Shown here piece after piece: positions 7,503 through 15,757 of a stretch of DNA of 64,000 nt. Each line of letters opens with the position of its first letter. The first letter of the stretch is position 1. Below the pieces are notes generated by a model. The model made no database searches. It was not told the DNA's origin and saw only the letters and a list, made by a program, of their open reading frames with translations. This DNA is from Streptomyces aurantiogriseus (lineage in GTDB: Bacteria > Actinomycetota > Actinomycetes > Streptomycetales > Streptomycetaceae). The position numbers and the translations under genes are program-made. Where the stretch lies: assembly GCF_014649375.1 (NCBI RefSeq), contig NZ_BMSX01000015.1, positions 124,001 through 188,000 of the forward strand. The letters are read 5' to 3'.

Positions 7503-8095
7503 CCACCGTCCAGCCCATCCGTATCGGGGTGCTCGGCACCCACTCCACTGGCAAGACCATGCTCCTGAGGCGCATCGAGATGGAACTGCGCGCTCAAGGG
7601 ATCACCGTGCAACGCACCGGCCGTCTCGGCAAGCGCGCCGCAGCGGCCGGCCTGCCCAAGATGCAGCACCACATCGCCCAGTCCACCGAGTGGATCATCA
7701 CGCAGGGCATCGCCGACGAGATCGGCGCGGCTGCCCAGGGTGCCGAAGTTGTCCTCCTGGACCGGGCCGCCCACGACGCCATCGCCTACTTCCACGCCGC
7801 GCTGGAATACCGCGGCGACACCGCTCCCCGGCTGGAACGCGAGCGCCTTCTCACACTCGCCGCCACCCAACTGCCCAAGTACCACCTGCTGTTGGCGACG
7901 GTCCTCGACGAGAGTGTGCCGGTCGAAACCGGTCACGACTACGACCCCCGCTACCGACGCCTCGTCGACCACCACGTGCACCAGCTCCTGGACCGCGACG
8001 ACATCCCCCACCTGCGGGTGACCAGCGACCCCGACAACCAGGCCCACATCGTCGAAGAAGCCGTGCAGAGCTGCCTGAAGGAGGCCGTCGTATGA
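7499..8095 (+). CDS. NadR-like P-loop ATPase/kinase (AAA_28 type), 198 aa
   Basis: Walker A motif GTHSTGKT lies near the N-terminus, and EVVLLDRAAHDAIAYF gives a Walker B-like strand with Asp and a DR segment. This pattern is shared with NadR ribosylnicotinamide-kinase-type and AAA_28 proteins, which are small nucleoside or nucleotide kinases or regulators. The start at GTG 7499 overlaps the upstream TGA; GTG 7496 is equally possible. It ends in ATGA with the aldo/keto reductase. In this setting a phosphorylation step on a nucleoside or sugar intermediate is plausible. Substrate not inferable. Confidence 0.75.
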   Translation: MTTVQPIRIGVLGTHSTGKTMLLRRIEMELRAQGITVQRTGRLGKRAAAAGLPKMQHHIAQSTEWIITQGIADEIGAAAQGAEVVLLDRAAHDAIAYFHAALEYRGDTAPRLERERLLTLAATQLPKYHLLLATVLDESVPVETGHDYDPRYRRLVDHHVHQLLDRDDIPHLRVTSDPDNQAHIVEEAVQSCLKEAVV

Positions 8096-8871
8096 CCTCC
8101 ACGCCACCTGGAGGCACCATCACCATCGCCGGGAAGACGGTGTCCCGGCTCGGGTTCGGCACCATGAGCCTGACAGGCCCTGGCACCTGGGGCGACCCCC
8201 CGGACCGCGACACAGCGCGCAGCATGCTCGTCCAGGCCGTGAACACGTACGGCATCAGCCACATCGACACCGCCGACGCCTACGGACCCCACACCGCCGA
8301 GCACCTGATCTGTGACGCGCTCTACCCGTACGCCGATCACCTGCTGATCGCCACGAAGGTCGGCATGGTCCGCCCCGGGCCGGACCAGTGGAAGCCGCTC
8401 GGCAATCCCTTCTACCTGCGGGCCTGCGTGGAAGCAAGCCTGCGGCGTCTGAAGGTCGAGTGCTTGGAGCTGTGCTACCTGCACCGCATCGACCCCGAGG
8501 TGGGTCTCGACGACCAGATCGCCGTCATGCAGGCCCTACAGGACGAAGGAAAGATCGGACACATCGGCCTGTCGAAAATCACTCCCAACGACGTCCGCCG
8601 GGTCGGCAAAGAGCTGACCATCGCCGCGGTGCAGAACGTCTTCAACACCACCGACCGCTTCGACGATGTCGTAGAGCTGTGTGCCGAGCTCGGCATTCCG
8701 TACGTGGCCTACCGCCCGCTCGACGCCGGCCGCCTCGCCGGCGCCAACGGGCCAGCCAAACCGCTGCAGTGGCTCCTCGGCCACGGCAGCCACATCGCCC
8801 CCATCCCCAGCACCAGTCAGCCGAGCCACCTCGCCGAGATCGTGGCAGCAGCCCAAGGTGACTTGCCTTGA
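8092..8871 (+). CDS. aldo/keto reductase, 259 aa
   Basis: TIM-barrel NADPH-dependent oxidoreductase. The full catalytic tetrad is visible: D59 and Y64 (HIDTADAYG), K89 (LIATKVG) and H131 (LCYLHRID). The C-terminal cofactor segment IAPIPSTSQPSHLAEI is the family's typical nucleotide-binding turn. At 259 aa it is shorter than many family members (about 300-330), mostly because loops are short. Coupled on both sides (ATGA upstream; its TGA shares a base with the next ATG). It would reduce an aldehyde or ketone of the pathway product. Confidence 0.9.
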   Translation: MTSTPPGGTITIAGKTVSRLGFGTMSLTGPGTWGDPPDRDTARSMLVQAVNTYGISHIDTADAYGPHTAEHLICDALYPYADHLLIATKVGMVRPGPDQWKPLGNPFYLRACVEASLRRLKVECLELCYLHRIDPEVGLDDQIAVMQALQDEGKIGHIGLSKITPNDVRRVGKELTIAAVQNVFNTTDRFDDVVELCAELGIPYVAYRPLDAGRLAGANGPAKPLQWLLGHGSHIAPIPSTSQPSHLAEIVAAAQGDLP

Positions 8872-9374
8872 TGCCTGCGACTGCTGCGATACCCGCGCAA
8901 CGCAGTCTCACCTATGAGGACTGGCGGCCGCCGATAGTAGGCGTCGCGCTCTTGGTGCCAGTCGGTGCCGACTCCCTCGCCGTCGCCGACCTGCGCGGGA
9001 TGCTCATGCTGCCCGTTGGTGACGTCCGCATCGGGCACCCCCTGGAAGAGGCAGCTCAGCAGGTACTCGCCTCCCGCGAAGGCCTTCCGCTCCTCCGCCG
9101 GGTCGCTGTGGACCGGGTACAGACACGCCGCCGGAAGGTCATCACACACGTGCTGGCCTCCGCACCGATGACACGTGCGGCCGTCGATGGCCTGGCCTAC
9201 CGCGACCCCCGCGCCGACGTGCGTGTCATGTCCACTCTGCAGTTCATCGACGAGGTATGGCCCAAAGCCCGGCTGAGGATTCTCGTCGGCCTGCAAGCCC
9301 TCGCCACGGGCGAGACGGTCTGTATCGAAAACGGTGTGGTGCGGGCGGGAATCCCTGTGGAGCTCATGCCGTAG
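8871..9374 (+). CDS. degenerate Nudix-like protein, 167 aa
   Basis: The segment LPVGDVRIGHPLEEAAQQVLASREGLPL resembles the layout of a Nudix box. The catalytic REUXEE glutamates are not all present, so hydrolysis is doubtful. The flanking strands (PPIVGVALLVPVGA; VITHVLASAP) match the Nudix fold. ATG 8871 is chosen because it follows directly from the upstream stop; TTG 8868 is an alternative. It is the last gene of the coupled run. A binding or regulatory role, or an altered hydrolase, are both possible. Confidence 0.6.
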   Translation: MPATAAIPAQRSLTYEDWRPPIVGVALLVPVGADSLAVADLRGMLMLPVGDVRIGHPLEEAAQQVLASREGLPLLRRVAVDRVQTRRRKVITHVLASAPMTRAAVDGLAYRDPRADVRVMSTLQFIDEVWPKARLRILVGLQALATGETVCIENGVVRAGIPVELMP

Positions 9375-9380
9375 ATCCCT

Positions 9381-9419
9381 GGGCGCGGCCAACAAGGTAC
9401 GAATCAGTCGGCCGCGCCC
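9381..9419 (+). terminator. stem-loop ending the 3.6-9.4 kb unit
   Basis: Perfect 10-bp arms GGGCGCGGCC (9381-9390) and GGCCGCGCCC (9410-9419) with a 19-nt loop, 7 bp after the stop of the Nudix-like gene. Confidence 0.6.
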
Positions 9420-9742
9420 GGAAGTTCAGCTAGCAGATTGGCTCGTGGTCAACCCCGTGCCGGTCAGAGGCTCCGAACTCCTAGGAGGAGGCGCCTGTCC
9501 GTCGCCACAGGCCGATCACCCATCGGAAACCTCATGCGTCACAGGCGTTTCAGACACCGGCGATTCGGCCAATCCGCGCCGCCCGACGATCGCCCCAACA
9601 CAGCGCCCACGCGTTCGACCCCTTGCGTTTCAAGGACCCCAGCGCGTCCGGAATCGAGCGCGTTCGATTCCGGCGCAGCGTCGTTATGCCGTGCACCGCC
9701 GAGCCATCCAGGTGCGGCACCAACCCCCAAGGAGGGACGCAG
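9420..9742. other. gene-free region before the ABC exporter
   Basis: I see no coding sequence. It contains an inverted repeat at 9648-9673 and, at its end, a strong ribosome binding site (AAGGAGGG, about 9729-9736) for the GTG start at 9743. Confidence 0.6.
9648..9673. promoter_or_regulatory. 26-nt inverted repeat upstream of the exporter
   Basis: Perfect 10-bp arms CCGGAATCGA and TCGATTCCGG around 6 nt, 70 bp before the exporter start. The size and symmetry suit an operator for a dimeric repressor; a 5'-UTR hairpin is the alternative. Confidence 0.45.
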
Positions 9743-11632
9743 GTGACTGTGAACGACGCCTCGACCGAAAACGGGGAGACGCCGCCCCCTCCACCCCCGG
9801 CCACCATCACCTTCGAGGGGAGGCACGGCAAGAACCCGCTGGCCGATGCCAGTTTCGGGGCAATGTGCCGGCGCCTTCCCTCCGTGCTTGCGCACACCGC
9901 GCGGATGGCGTGGGCCGTCGACAGGACCGGCGTCGTGCTCCTCCTCGTCTGCCAGTTGCTCACCGGCGCCGCGGCAGCCGTCGTCCTCGCGTTCACCGCT
10001 CAGGCGATGACACACATCCTCGGAACCGGCATGGTGTCCGAACGCCTGCACGCCGCGCTTCCGGCCCTGATCGTGGTGACGGTGGCCGCGGGCATCGGCC
10101 GCATCAGCAGCGCTCTGTCCTCGTACGCCGACGGGCGGATCACCCCACTGCTGATGACCGAAGCGGACATCGCCCTCGTCGCCGCCGTGTGCCGCGTGGA
10201 GTCGTCCGCGTACGGCGAGGACGGGTTCGCCGACCGGCAGGAGGCCGCCGAAGTCGGCGTCACCCGGACCCGGATGATGGTGCAGGACGCCCAGCGGTTC
10301 ATGTCCGCCCTGACCCGCATGATCGCAGCGAGTGGGGTGATCACGGCGCTGCACCCGCTGACGCTGCCTCTGCTCCTGCTGGCCGTGCTCCCGACCGGCG
10401 CCGGAGCCGTACTGTCCGCGCGGGTCGACTACGAGACCCACTACCTCAACGTCGGCGACCGCAACGTGCGCTCCATGATGCGCTGGTGGGCCACCTACTC
10501 CCGCTACGGCGACGAGGTCCGCGCCAACGGCATGACCGGCTACCTCGTCTACTGGTACCGCGCCCTGTCCGACCGCATCGACCAGCGCACCTTGACCGCC
10601 GCCCCGCGGATGCTACGCATCGTCCTGGCGACCAGTGCCCTGGGCGGGGTGTTCCTGCTGGGCACCTGGGCCACCCTCGCCTGGCTGGCAACCACCGGCC
10701 GGGTTGCCTTGCCCGTCGCGGCCACCGCCGTGGTCGCCGTCCAGACCACACTGGCCGCGCTCTCCCAGTTCGTCATCCACGGCGCCGCGATGTTCCACAC
10801 CTCCCTCTATCTGGCCGACATGCGCTCGTTCCTCGACATGGCCGGTGAACGCGCCCCCAAGCGCGGGGAATTGACCATCCCGGAACGCGTGGATGAGATC
10901 CGCCTCGACGAGGTCGTGTACCAGTACCCCGGCAAGGAGGAACCGGCCGTAGCGGGGGTATCGCTGACGCTGCGCCGCGGCGAGATCCTGGCCATCGTCG
11001 GCGAGAACGGCTCGGGCAAGTCGACGCTGGCCAAGCTCATCACCGGCATCCTGCTCGCCGACAAAGGCCGCGTCCTGTGGGACAGCGTCGACCTCGCCCA
11101 GGCCGATCCTGATGCCGTGTGGAAGCGCACGGCGCTCGTCCCACAGGGCTTCGCGTGCTGGCCGCTACGCGCCCGCGAGAACATCACCCTCGGCCAGCCG
11201 AAGACATTCGACGACGGGTCGGTGTGGGACGTCGTCGACGCCGTCGGAATGCGTGAAGCGATCGAGAAGCTGCCCCAGCAGCTCGACACCCTCCTGGCCA
11301 AGGAGCTGTGGGGCGGCGCCGAACTGTCCGGAGGGCAGTGGCAGCGACTCGTGTGTGGCCGCGCGTTGTACCGGCAGACGCCTCTACTGATCTTGGATGA
11401 GCCGGCCTCGCAGATGGACGCCCGCGGTGAGCACGCCATCTTCCTGGAGATCAAGCGGATCGCCGCCGAGCGCATGACGATCGTTGTCACCCATCAGCTC
11501 GAGAACACCCGGCTCGCCGACCGCATCCTTGTCATGGACAAAGGCCGAGTCATTGAACAGGGCAGGTACGAGGACCTGGTAAACGCCGGAGGCTTGTTCG
11601 CAGAGCTCGTCGTCCTGGCCCAGGACCGGTGA
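9743..11632 (+). CDS. ABC exporter, fused transmembrane and ATPase domains, 629 aa
   Basis: Half-size exporter. An N-terminal cytoplasmic stretch (1-65) is followed by a membrane domain with about six segments (70-345) and an ATPase domain (375-625). The ATPase has Walker A GENGSGKST (about 420), signature ELSGGQWQR (about 528), Walker B LLILDEP and an H-loop (VTHQ). The GTG start follows AAGGAGGG at good spacing; the frame continues upstream but without support. It probably works as a homodimer exporting a small molecule. As the last gene of region 1 it could export or give resistance to the product of the preceding pathway; it has its own leader, so this link is inference. Confidence 0.88.
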   Translation: MTVNDASTENGETPPPPPPATITFEGRHGKNPLADASFGAMCRRLPSVLAHTARMAWAVDRTGVVLLLVCQLLTGAAAAVVLAFTAQAMTHILGTGMVSERLHAALPALIVVTVAAGIGRISSALSSYADGRITPLLMTEADIALVAAVCRVESSAYGEDGFADRQEAAEVGVTRTRMMVQDAQRFMSALTRMIAASGVITALHPLTLPLLLLAVLPTGAGAVLSARVDYETHYLNVGDRNVRSMMRWWATYSRYGDEVRANGMTGYLVYWYRALSDRIDQRTLTAAPRMLRIVLATSALGGVFLLGTWATLAWLATTGRVALPVAATAVVAVQTTLAALSQFVIHGAAMFHTSLYLADMRSFLDMAGERAPKRGELTIPERVDEIRLDEVVYQYPGKEEPAVAGVSLTLRRGEILAIVGENGSGKSTLAKLITGILLADKGRVLWDSVDLAQADPDAVWKRTALVPQGFACWPLRARENITLGQPKTFDDGSVWDVVDAVGMREAIEKLPQQLDTLLAKELWGGAELSGGQWQRLVCGRALYRQTPLLILDEPASQMDARGEHAIFLEIKRIAAERMTIVVTHQLENTRLADRILVMDKGRVIEQGRYEDLVNAGGLFAELVVLAQDR

Positions 11633-11664
11633 CGCCCCCCGCATTCGTAATCAGGAGCCGATCC

Positions 11665-11688
11665 CGCTGCAGACGTGGGTCTGCGGCG
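11665..11688. terminator. stem-loop between convergent genes
   Basis: Arms CGCTGCAGAC (11665-11674) and GTCTGCGGCG (11679-11688) pair with one mismatch around a 4-nt loop. It lies between the exporter stop and the stop of the minus-strand STAS gene, so it may serve both. Confidence 0.5.
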
Positions 11689-11695
11689 AGATCAG

Positions 11696-12088
11696 TCAGC
11701 CGACTCCGGCGGGGACGACCGCAGTCTCAGGCACACGAAACAGGGCCTCGGGAAGGCGCGAGTACAGCTCGAAGACACCGGCCAGGCCGGCGCAACGCAG
11801 GATCCGCAGGAAGGACGTGCTGTCGTTGACCAGCCGCAGTCGACCGTGCTGTGCGAGAACTCGGTTACGCGCCCGGCACAGGAGGCTCAGGCCGGCGCAG
11901 TCGATGAAGGAGACGGGACGCAGGTCGAGCACCAGATCGCGGGGCGGACCAGCAGTCAGTATGTCGAGGCGTGCCGAGATCTGCGGTGCCGTGAGGATGT
12001 CGATCTCGCCGCGCAGCTCCACGATGGTCGTGCCGCCGACGACACGTTCCGTGTGATGAGGCGCGGACCTGTTGTGGTTTCCGGACAT
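11696..12088 (-). CDS. STAS-domain anti-sigma-factor antagonist-like protein, 130 aa
   Basis: A single STAS domain (TTIVELRGEIDI, then DLVLDLRPVSFIDCAGLSLL). In SpoIIAA/RsbV proteins the D-S-S-G loop carries the serine phosphorylated by the anti-sigma kinase. Here the loop reads D-C-A-G, so neither serine is present and regulation by that phosphorylation is not expected. The ATG at 12088 is chosen because the domain begins soon after it; an in-frame extension to 12256 is low-complexity. A DosR-like palindrome lies 37 bp upstream. It probably partners an anti-sigma ATPase encoded elsewhere. Confidence 0.8.
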   Translation of the reverse strand: MSGNHNRSAPHHTERVVGGTTIVELRGEIDILTAPQISARLDILTAGPPRDLVLDLRPVSFIDCAGLSLLCRARNRVLAQHGRLRLVNDSTSFLRILRCAGLAGVFELYSRLPEALFRVPETAVVPAGVG

Positions 12089-12124
12089 GGCCAGAGCAAA
12101 GCGGTGGCGGTGGGGCGTGCGGAA

Positions 12125-12138
12125 GGGCCGTTCGGTCC
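12125..12138. promoter_or_regulatory. DosR/OsdR-like palindrome (STAS gene)
   Basis: GGGCCGTTCGGTCC, one mismatch from perfect 6-2-6 symmetry, 37 bp before the minus-strand start at 12088. Confidence 0.55.
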
Positions 12139-12370
12139 CTGTGGGCCTGGTCCGGTAGGGGCAAATGGGGATCACGCGGGGTCTGGCCGGCCTGGACAGC
12201 CCCATCCGTCCCAGTGGTGGGGTGGATCGGCCCAAGGGGAGCCCTACAACCAGCACAGGCGTACAGCAGGCCCTGGGCCAGAGCCAGGCGCGACCTGTGG
12301 GTGCGCATTGATCCCGTCGGCATCACCGGGCGTCGCATCACGGTGTGACGGGGCCGTTCTCCAGCGCTGC

Positions 12371-12384
12371 GGGACCGATGGCCC
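12371..12384. promoter_or_regulatory. DosR/OsdR-like palindrome (PNPOx gene)
   Basis: GGGACCGATGGCCC. The GGGAC start is close to the mycobacterial DosR box. It ends 75 bp before the start at 12460. Confidence 0.55.
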
Positions 12385-12459
12385 ATCACCCTCGGCTCCC
12401 GCTCGGCGGAGGCTGGATCCATCCAGCAGTAGCGGTACCAGCGAAAGGGGGACCGGCTG

Positions 12460-12900
12460 ATGTACCCCAACGACGGTTTCCGCGAACTCGGACGGCAGGA
12501 GTGCCTGCGCCTGCTGGCGAAGGTGCCCGTCGGCCGCGTCGTCCACACGCGTAAGGCCCTGCCCGCAGTCCTGCCGGTCAACTTCTGCCTGGACGGCGAC
12601 GGCGCGGTGCTCCTGTGCACGTCGGCGGCCTCGGAACTGGCACGTGCGATCGACGGCGCGGTGGTCGCCTTCGAGGCGGACGAGGTCGATGCGGTCCAGC
12701 ACGCCGGCTGGAGCGTCGTCGTCATCGGCTCGGCAGCGGTGGTGACCGACCCCTCCGAGTACGGGCGGCTGATCCGGACGGGCCCACACTCGTGGGTGCC
12801 CTCGCCGGACGAGATCTTTGTCCGCATCAAGCCAGAGCTGGTTACGGGGCGTGAGCTCATCGGCGGACGCAGCACGTACGGAGTGGGCCTACTCCCCTGA
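12460..12900 (+). CDS. pyridoxamine 5'-phosphate oxidase-family (split-barrel flavin-binding) protein, 146 aa
   Basis: Small split beta-barrel protein. The N-terminus (ECLRLLAKVPVGRVVHT, then LPAVLPVNFCLDGD) and the middle (SVVVIGSAAVV) match the PNPOx-like family that binds FMN or F420. Family members near USP genes in actinobacteria are DosR-regulon members, for example the Rv2004c/Rv3129-type neighbourhood in Mycobacterium tuberculosis (from memory). Likely an oxidoreductase or a flavin-binding protein; the substrate is unknown. Start ATG 12460 follows GAAAGGGGG. Confidence 0.8.
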   Translation: MYPNDGFRELGRQECLRLLAKVPVGRVVHTRKALPAVLPVNFCLDGDGAVLLCTSAASELARAIDGAVVAFEADEVDAVQHAGWSVVVIGSAAVVTDPSEYGRLIRTGPHSWVPSPDEIFVRIKPELVTGRELIGGRSTYGVGLLP

Positions 12901-13053
12901 GCCGCATCACCAGAACTGCCGTCGCCCTTCCTCTCCCGCTCTCTTCGCCGTGTCGGGCCCGGGACTGCACGTGCCCATAAGGGTCCGTACGGCGCGCCGA
13001 GGGTTCCCCCGGCCTCTGCCCCGAGCGTCGGCGGACGACGAGGATCGTCACCG

Positions 13054-13089
13054 GGGCCGATCGGGCTGCGCACGGGGGCCGGTGGGCCC
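13054..13089. promoter_or_regulatory. pair of DosR/OsdR-like palindromes (USP 13149)
   Basis: GGGCCGATCGGGCT (13054-13067, two mismatches) and GGGCCGGTGGGCCC (13076-13089, only the innermost pair fails) lie 22 bp apart, two helical turns. The second ends 59 bp before the USP start. Confidence 0.6.
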
Positions 13090-13148
13090 TCCTGCGAGAG
13101 ATGTCGATCCCGAAAGAGTGGGATCGCGCCCCGGAAGGAGATCAGCTC

Positions 13149-14060
13149 ATGTCCCGTACCGTCACCGTCGGCCTGGACGGCTCGCCCGAGAGCCTCGCCG
13201 CGGCCGACTGGGCTGCCCGCGAAGCTCTGCTTCTCGACGCGGCCTTGCGCATCGTGCACGCGGGGGAAGCGCCGCCCCACTCCTACCGGCCGTTCGCCGG
13301 TGAGGCCGTACCGCCGCCGGGCGCGGACCGATCCACGCACATGCTGCGAGAAGCGGAGGCTTCCCTCGCCTACCGTCACCCCGGCCTTCCGGTCATCGCC
13401 GACCGGGTCGCCGGGCAGGCCGCGGCAGGCCTGGTGGCCGCCGCGGAGGACGCCCAACTGCTGGTGCTCGGGTCGCGGGGCCTCGGCAGGACGGCCGGAT
13501 TCCTGCTCGGCTCCGTGGCGTTGGCCGTGGTGGCCCGGGCCCAGCGGCCGGTCGTCCTGGTGCGCGCCGGTGCCGGTTCAGCCGACGAGCACATGCCGGG
13601 TGTCTTCGGCACCGCATCCCGGGACACGCCGTACCGTGACGTCGTGCTCGGCCTGGACCTCGCCGACCCGCACGACGCCGTCATCGAGTTCGCGTTCGCT
13701 GCCGCCTCCCGCCGCGCCGCAGGGCTCCGGGTCGTCCACGGCTGGAATCCTCCGGGGCTTTCCGCCGTCTTCGCCGACATCCCGGATGCGCAGCGGGAGA
13801 ACGAACTGGCCCAGCACGCACGGCAGAAGCTGGCCGACACGCTCAGCGTGTGGCGGGACAAGTATCCCGGTGTCGAGGTGACCGAGGAGGCTGTGATCGG
13901 CCAAGCCGGTCCGCATCTGGCGGACGCTGCTCGTAACGCCTCGCTGGTCGTCGTCGGCCGCAAGAACCGCACCGCCTCACTGGGCCCGCACATCGGCCCG
14001 GTGGCCCACGCGGTGCTCCACCACGCCTCCGCACCAGTCGTGGTGGTACCGCACGACTGA
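13149..14060 (+). CDS. universal stress protein, tandem domains, 303 aa
   Basis: Two UspA domains (about 4-145 and 160-302). The first has the ATP-binding pattern G-x2-G-x9-G-S (GSRGLGRTAGFLLGS). In the second the final Ser is Pro (GPHIGPVAHAVLHHA), so only the first domain is expected to bind ATP normally. Start 13149 follows GGAAGGAG at ideal spacing; an upstream in-frame ATG at 13101 lacks one. Tandem USPs are hallmark DosR/OsdR-regulon products, and a pair of matching palindromes lies upstream. Confidence 0.92.
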   Translation: MSRTVTVGLDGSPESLAAADWAAREALLLDAALRIVHAGEAPPHSYRPFAGEAVPPPGADRSTHMLREAEASLAYRHPGLPVIADRVAGQAAAGLVAAAEDAQLLVLGSRGLGRTAGFLLGSVALAVVARAQRPVVLVRAGAGSADEHMPGVFGTASRDTPYRDVVLGLDLADPHDAVIEFAFAAASRRAAGLRVVHGWNPPGLSAVFADIPDAQRENELAQHARQKLADTLSVWRDKYPGVEVTEEAVIGQAGPHLADAARNASLVVVGRKNRTASLGPHIGPVAHAVLHHASAPVVVVPHD

Positions 14061-14177
14061 TACGTCGAGTGCAGCGGCGCGGAGGCGCTGGGAGCTCGGC
14101 CATCGAAGGCATCCGCCCGTCAAGGAGCGTCGTCACCCAAGAGGGGCGTGTCGCCTGAGGGTACGGCCTTGTGCCCC

Positions 14178-14271
14178 CTTGGGTCCTGCCGCGAGTCCTG
14201 CTCGCACGGCAACGTCGGTGGCGGCCGTCGCGCCCACGCCTCCCGGCCATGACCTCGCGGCAGGACCCAAG
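14178..14271. repeat. 18-bp perfect inverted repeat, 58-nt spacer
   Basis: CTTGGGTCCTGCCGCGAG at 14178-14195 is matched exactly in reverse complement at 14254-14271. The long spacer argues against a simple terminator; an old insertion end or a distal operator pair are alternatives. Confidence 0.6.
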
Positions 14272-14285
14272 AGACCCTGCCGCAA

Positions 14286-14299
14286 GGGCCGTTCGGCCT
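14286..14299. promoter_or_regulatory. DosR/OsdR-like palindrome (GAF regulator)
   Basis: GGGCCGTTCGGCCT, one outer mismatch, 70 bp before the start at 14370. Confidence 0.6.
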
Positions 14300-14369
14300 C
14301 TGCAGACCCTCCTGACATACGGGTGAGGCTGGTGCGACCCGATCGGGACGAAGGCACGTGGGAGGTGCC

Positions 14370-15716
14370 ATGGATGCTTCCACCACTCCTACCACCGCCG
14401 CCTCCGCACTGCGTGCTGCGCACGAACGGTTCGTGACCGGCTCCGGGACGCTGCCGGGGGTGCGGAGCCTGGTGGCCGACTCGTGGCGGCGCTGCGCGGC
14501 GTGCGGCGTACGTCCTGACGGCAGCCGTCTGCCGCCCCTGCGCAGGACATCCGGAGAGCTGGCCGCGTACCGGCGCAACCATCCGCTGGCCGCAGTGCTT
14601 CCTCTGTTCCGGGAGCTGCTGGGGGCCGGTGCCGCGGACGACGGTCACGTCTTCGCGGTCGGCGACGCCGACGGGACCCTGCTCTGGGTCGAGGGCGACC
14701 CCGTGGCCGTGCGCCGGGCCGAGCGGATGAACTTCGTCGAGGGGGCCGTGTGGTCCGAGGCGCAGGCCGGGACGAACGCCCCGGGCCTGGTGCTGGAGTT
14801 GGGGCAGCCCGTCCAGATCGTGGCCGGCGAGCACTACAGCTCCGCCGTGCACGACTGGTCGTGCGCCGCGGCACCCGTCCGTGACCCCGCTTCCGGCCGA
14901 GCGCTGGGTGTGGTCGACCTCTCCGGCGGCGGCACCATCGCCACGCCGCCCGCCCTGGCCGCAGTGCGCGGGGCCGCGCTGGCGGCAGAGGCGGAGTTGG
15001 TCCGCACACGGTTCGCTCCGAGGGCTCTGCTCGGCCCCGACGGACGGGTGTTGTCCGTGTCTGCCGCCGGAGGCGACTGCGGCTGCGGCATACGACTTGC
15101 GGCGCTGGGCCGAGACGGTGCCCTCCTGGAAGTCGCCGGAGAGGTCCACCGGCTGAGCCCGCGGCACAGCGAGATCGTGGTGGCGCTCGCGCTGGAGGGC
15201 CGTGGCGTGCCCGGGGACCGGCTCGCGGTGGACCTGTCGGAGCGGGAGGTGCCCGCCTCGACGCTGCGCGCCGAGATGACCCGGCTGCGCGCGGTTCTCG
15301 GGCCCGATCTGCTCGGATCACGACCGTACGGGCTGATGTTGCCAGTGCGCACCGACTTCGGGGAGGTGGCTGCGCTGCTCACCGAAGGCCGGGTGGCCGA
15401 GGCGCTGGAACTCTACTCCGGTCCGCTGCTGCCGCGTTCCGAGGCGCCTGTTGTCGTGGAGCACCGGCGAGCGCTGGAGCAGCAGATGCGCGGTGCCGTT
15501 CTCGGTTGCGGTGACGTTCGGCTGCTGCGCCGCTGGGTGAACACGGCCTGGGGAGCCGACGACGTCATGGCGTGGCAGGCCCTCGCCCGAGGGCTGCCGG
15601 CCGGTTCCCCGCAGCGGGCCGCCGCAGCGGCCCGCGCCCGCGCACTCGACGTCGCCGTTGCTGTCCCGTCGCAGGTCCGGCGGCATGCAGCGGTATTGCA
15701 GCCTTCCCATTCCTAG
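14370..15716 (+). CDS. GAF-domain transcriptional regulator of the aldehyde dehydrogenase gene, 448 aa
   Basis: The N-terminus has the SW-RC segment (LVADSWRRCAACGV) typical of AcoR-like activators, followed by a GAF domain (about 70-205). The C-terminal half (about 235-330) reads as a winged helix (HRLSPRHSEIVVALALEGRGVP). There is no sigma-54 AAA+ domain, so it is the actinobacterial GAF-wHTH type. Such genes commonly sit directly upstream of an ExaC/AldA-type aldehyde dehydrogenase, as here (41 bp), and probably control it in response to an alcohol, aldehyde or redox signal. Start 14370 follows GGGAGG; GTG 14358 is an alternative. Confidence 0.85.
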   Translation: MDASTTPTTAASALRAAHERFVTGSGTLPGVRSLVADSWRRCAACGVRPDGSRLPPLRRTSGELAAYRRNHPLAAVLPLFRELLGAGAADDGHVFAVGDADGTLLWVEGDPVAVRRAERMNFVEGAVWSEAQAGTNAPGLVLELGQPVQIVAGEHYSSAVHDWSCAAAPVRDPASGRALGVVDLSGGGTIATPPALAAVRGAALAAEAELVRTRFAPRALLGPDGRVLSVSAAGGDCGCGIRLAALGRDGALLEVAGEVHRLSPRHSEIVVALALEGRGVPGDRLAVDLSEREVPASTLRAEMTRLRAVLGPDLLGSRPYGLMLPVRTDFGEVAALLTEGRVAEALELYSGPLLPRSEAPVVVEHRRALEQQMRGAVLGCGDVRLLRRWVNTAWGADDVMAWQALARGLPAGSPQRAAAAARARALDVAVAVPSQVRRHAAVLQPSHS

Positions 15717-15757
15717 CGTGCAGAACATCACCACAACCCTCGCGAAAGGTGACGATC

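Larger units (their letters stand above)
12089..12459. other. divergent intergenic region, STAS gene / PNPOx gene
   Basis: No coding sequence seen. It holds two DosR-like palindromes (12125-12138 and 12371-12384), one near each gene, as expected for a divergent promoter region. Confidence 0.6.
14061..14369. other. gene-free region between USP and GAF regulator
   Basis: No coding sequence seen. It contains an 18-bp inverted repeat (14178-14195 / 14254-14271) and a DosR-like palindrome at 14286-14299. Confidence 0.6.
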
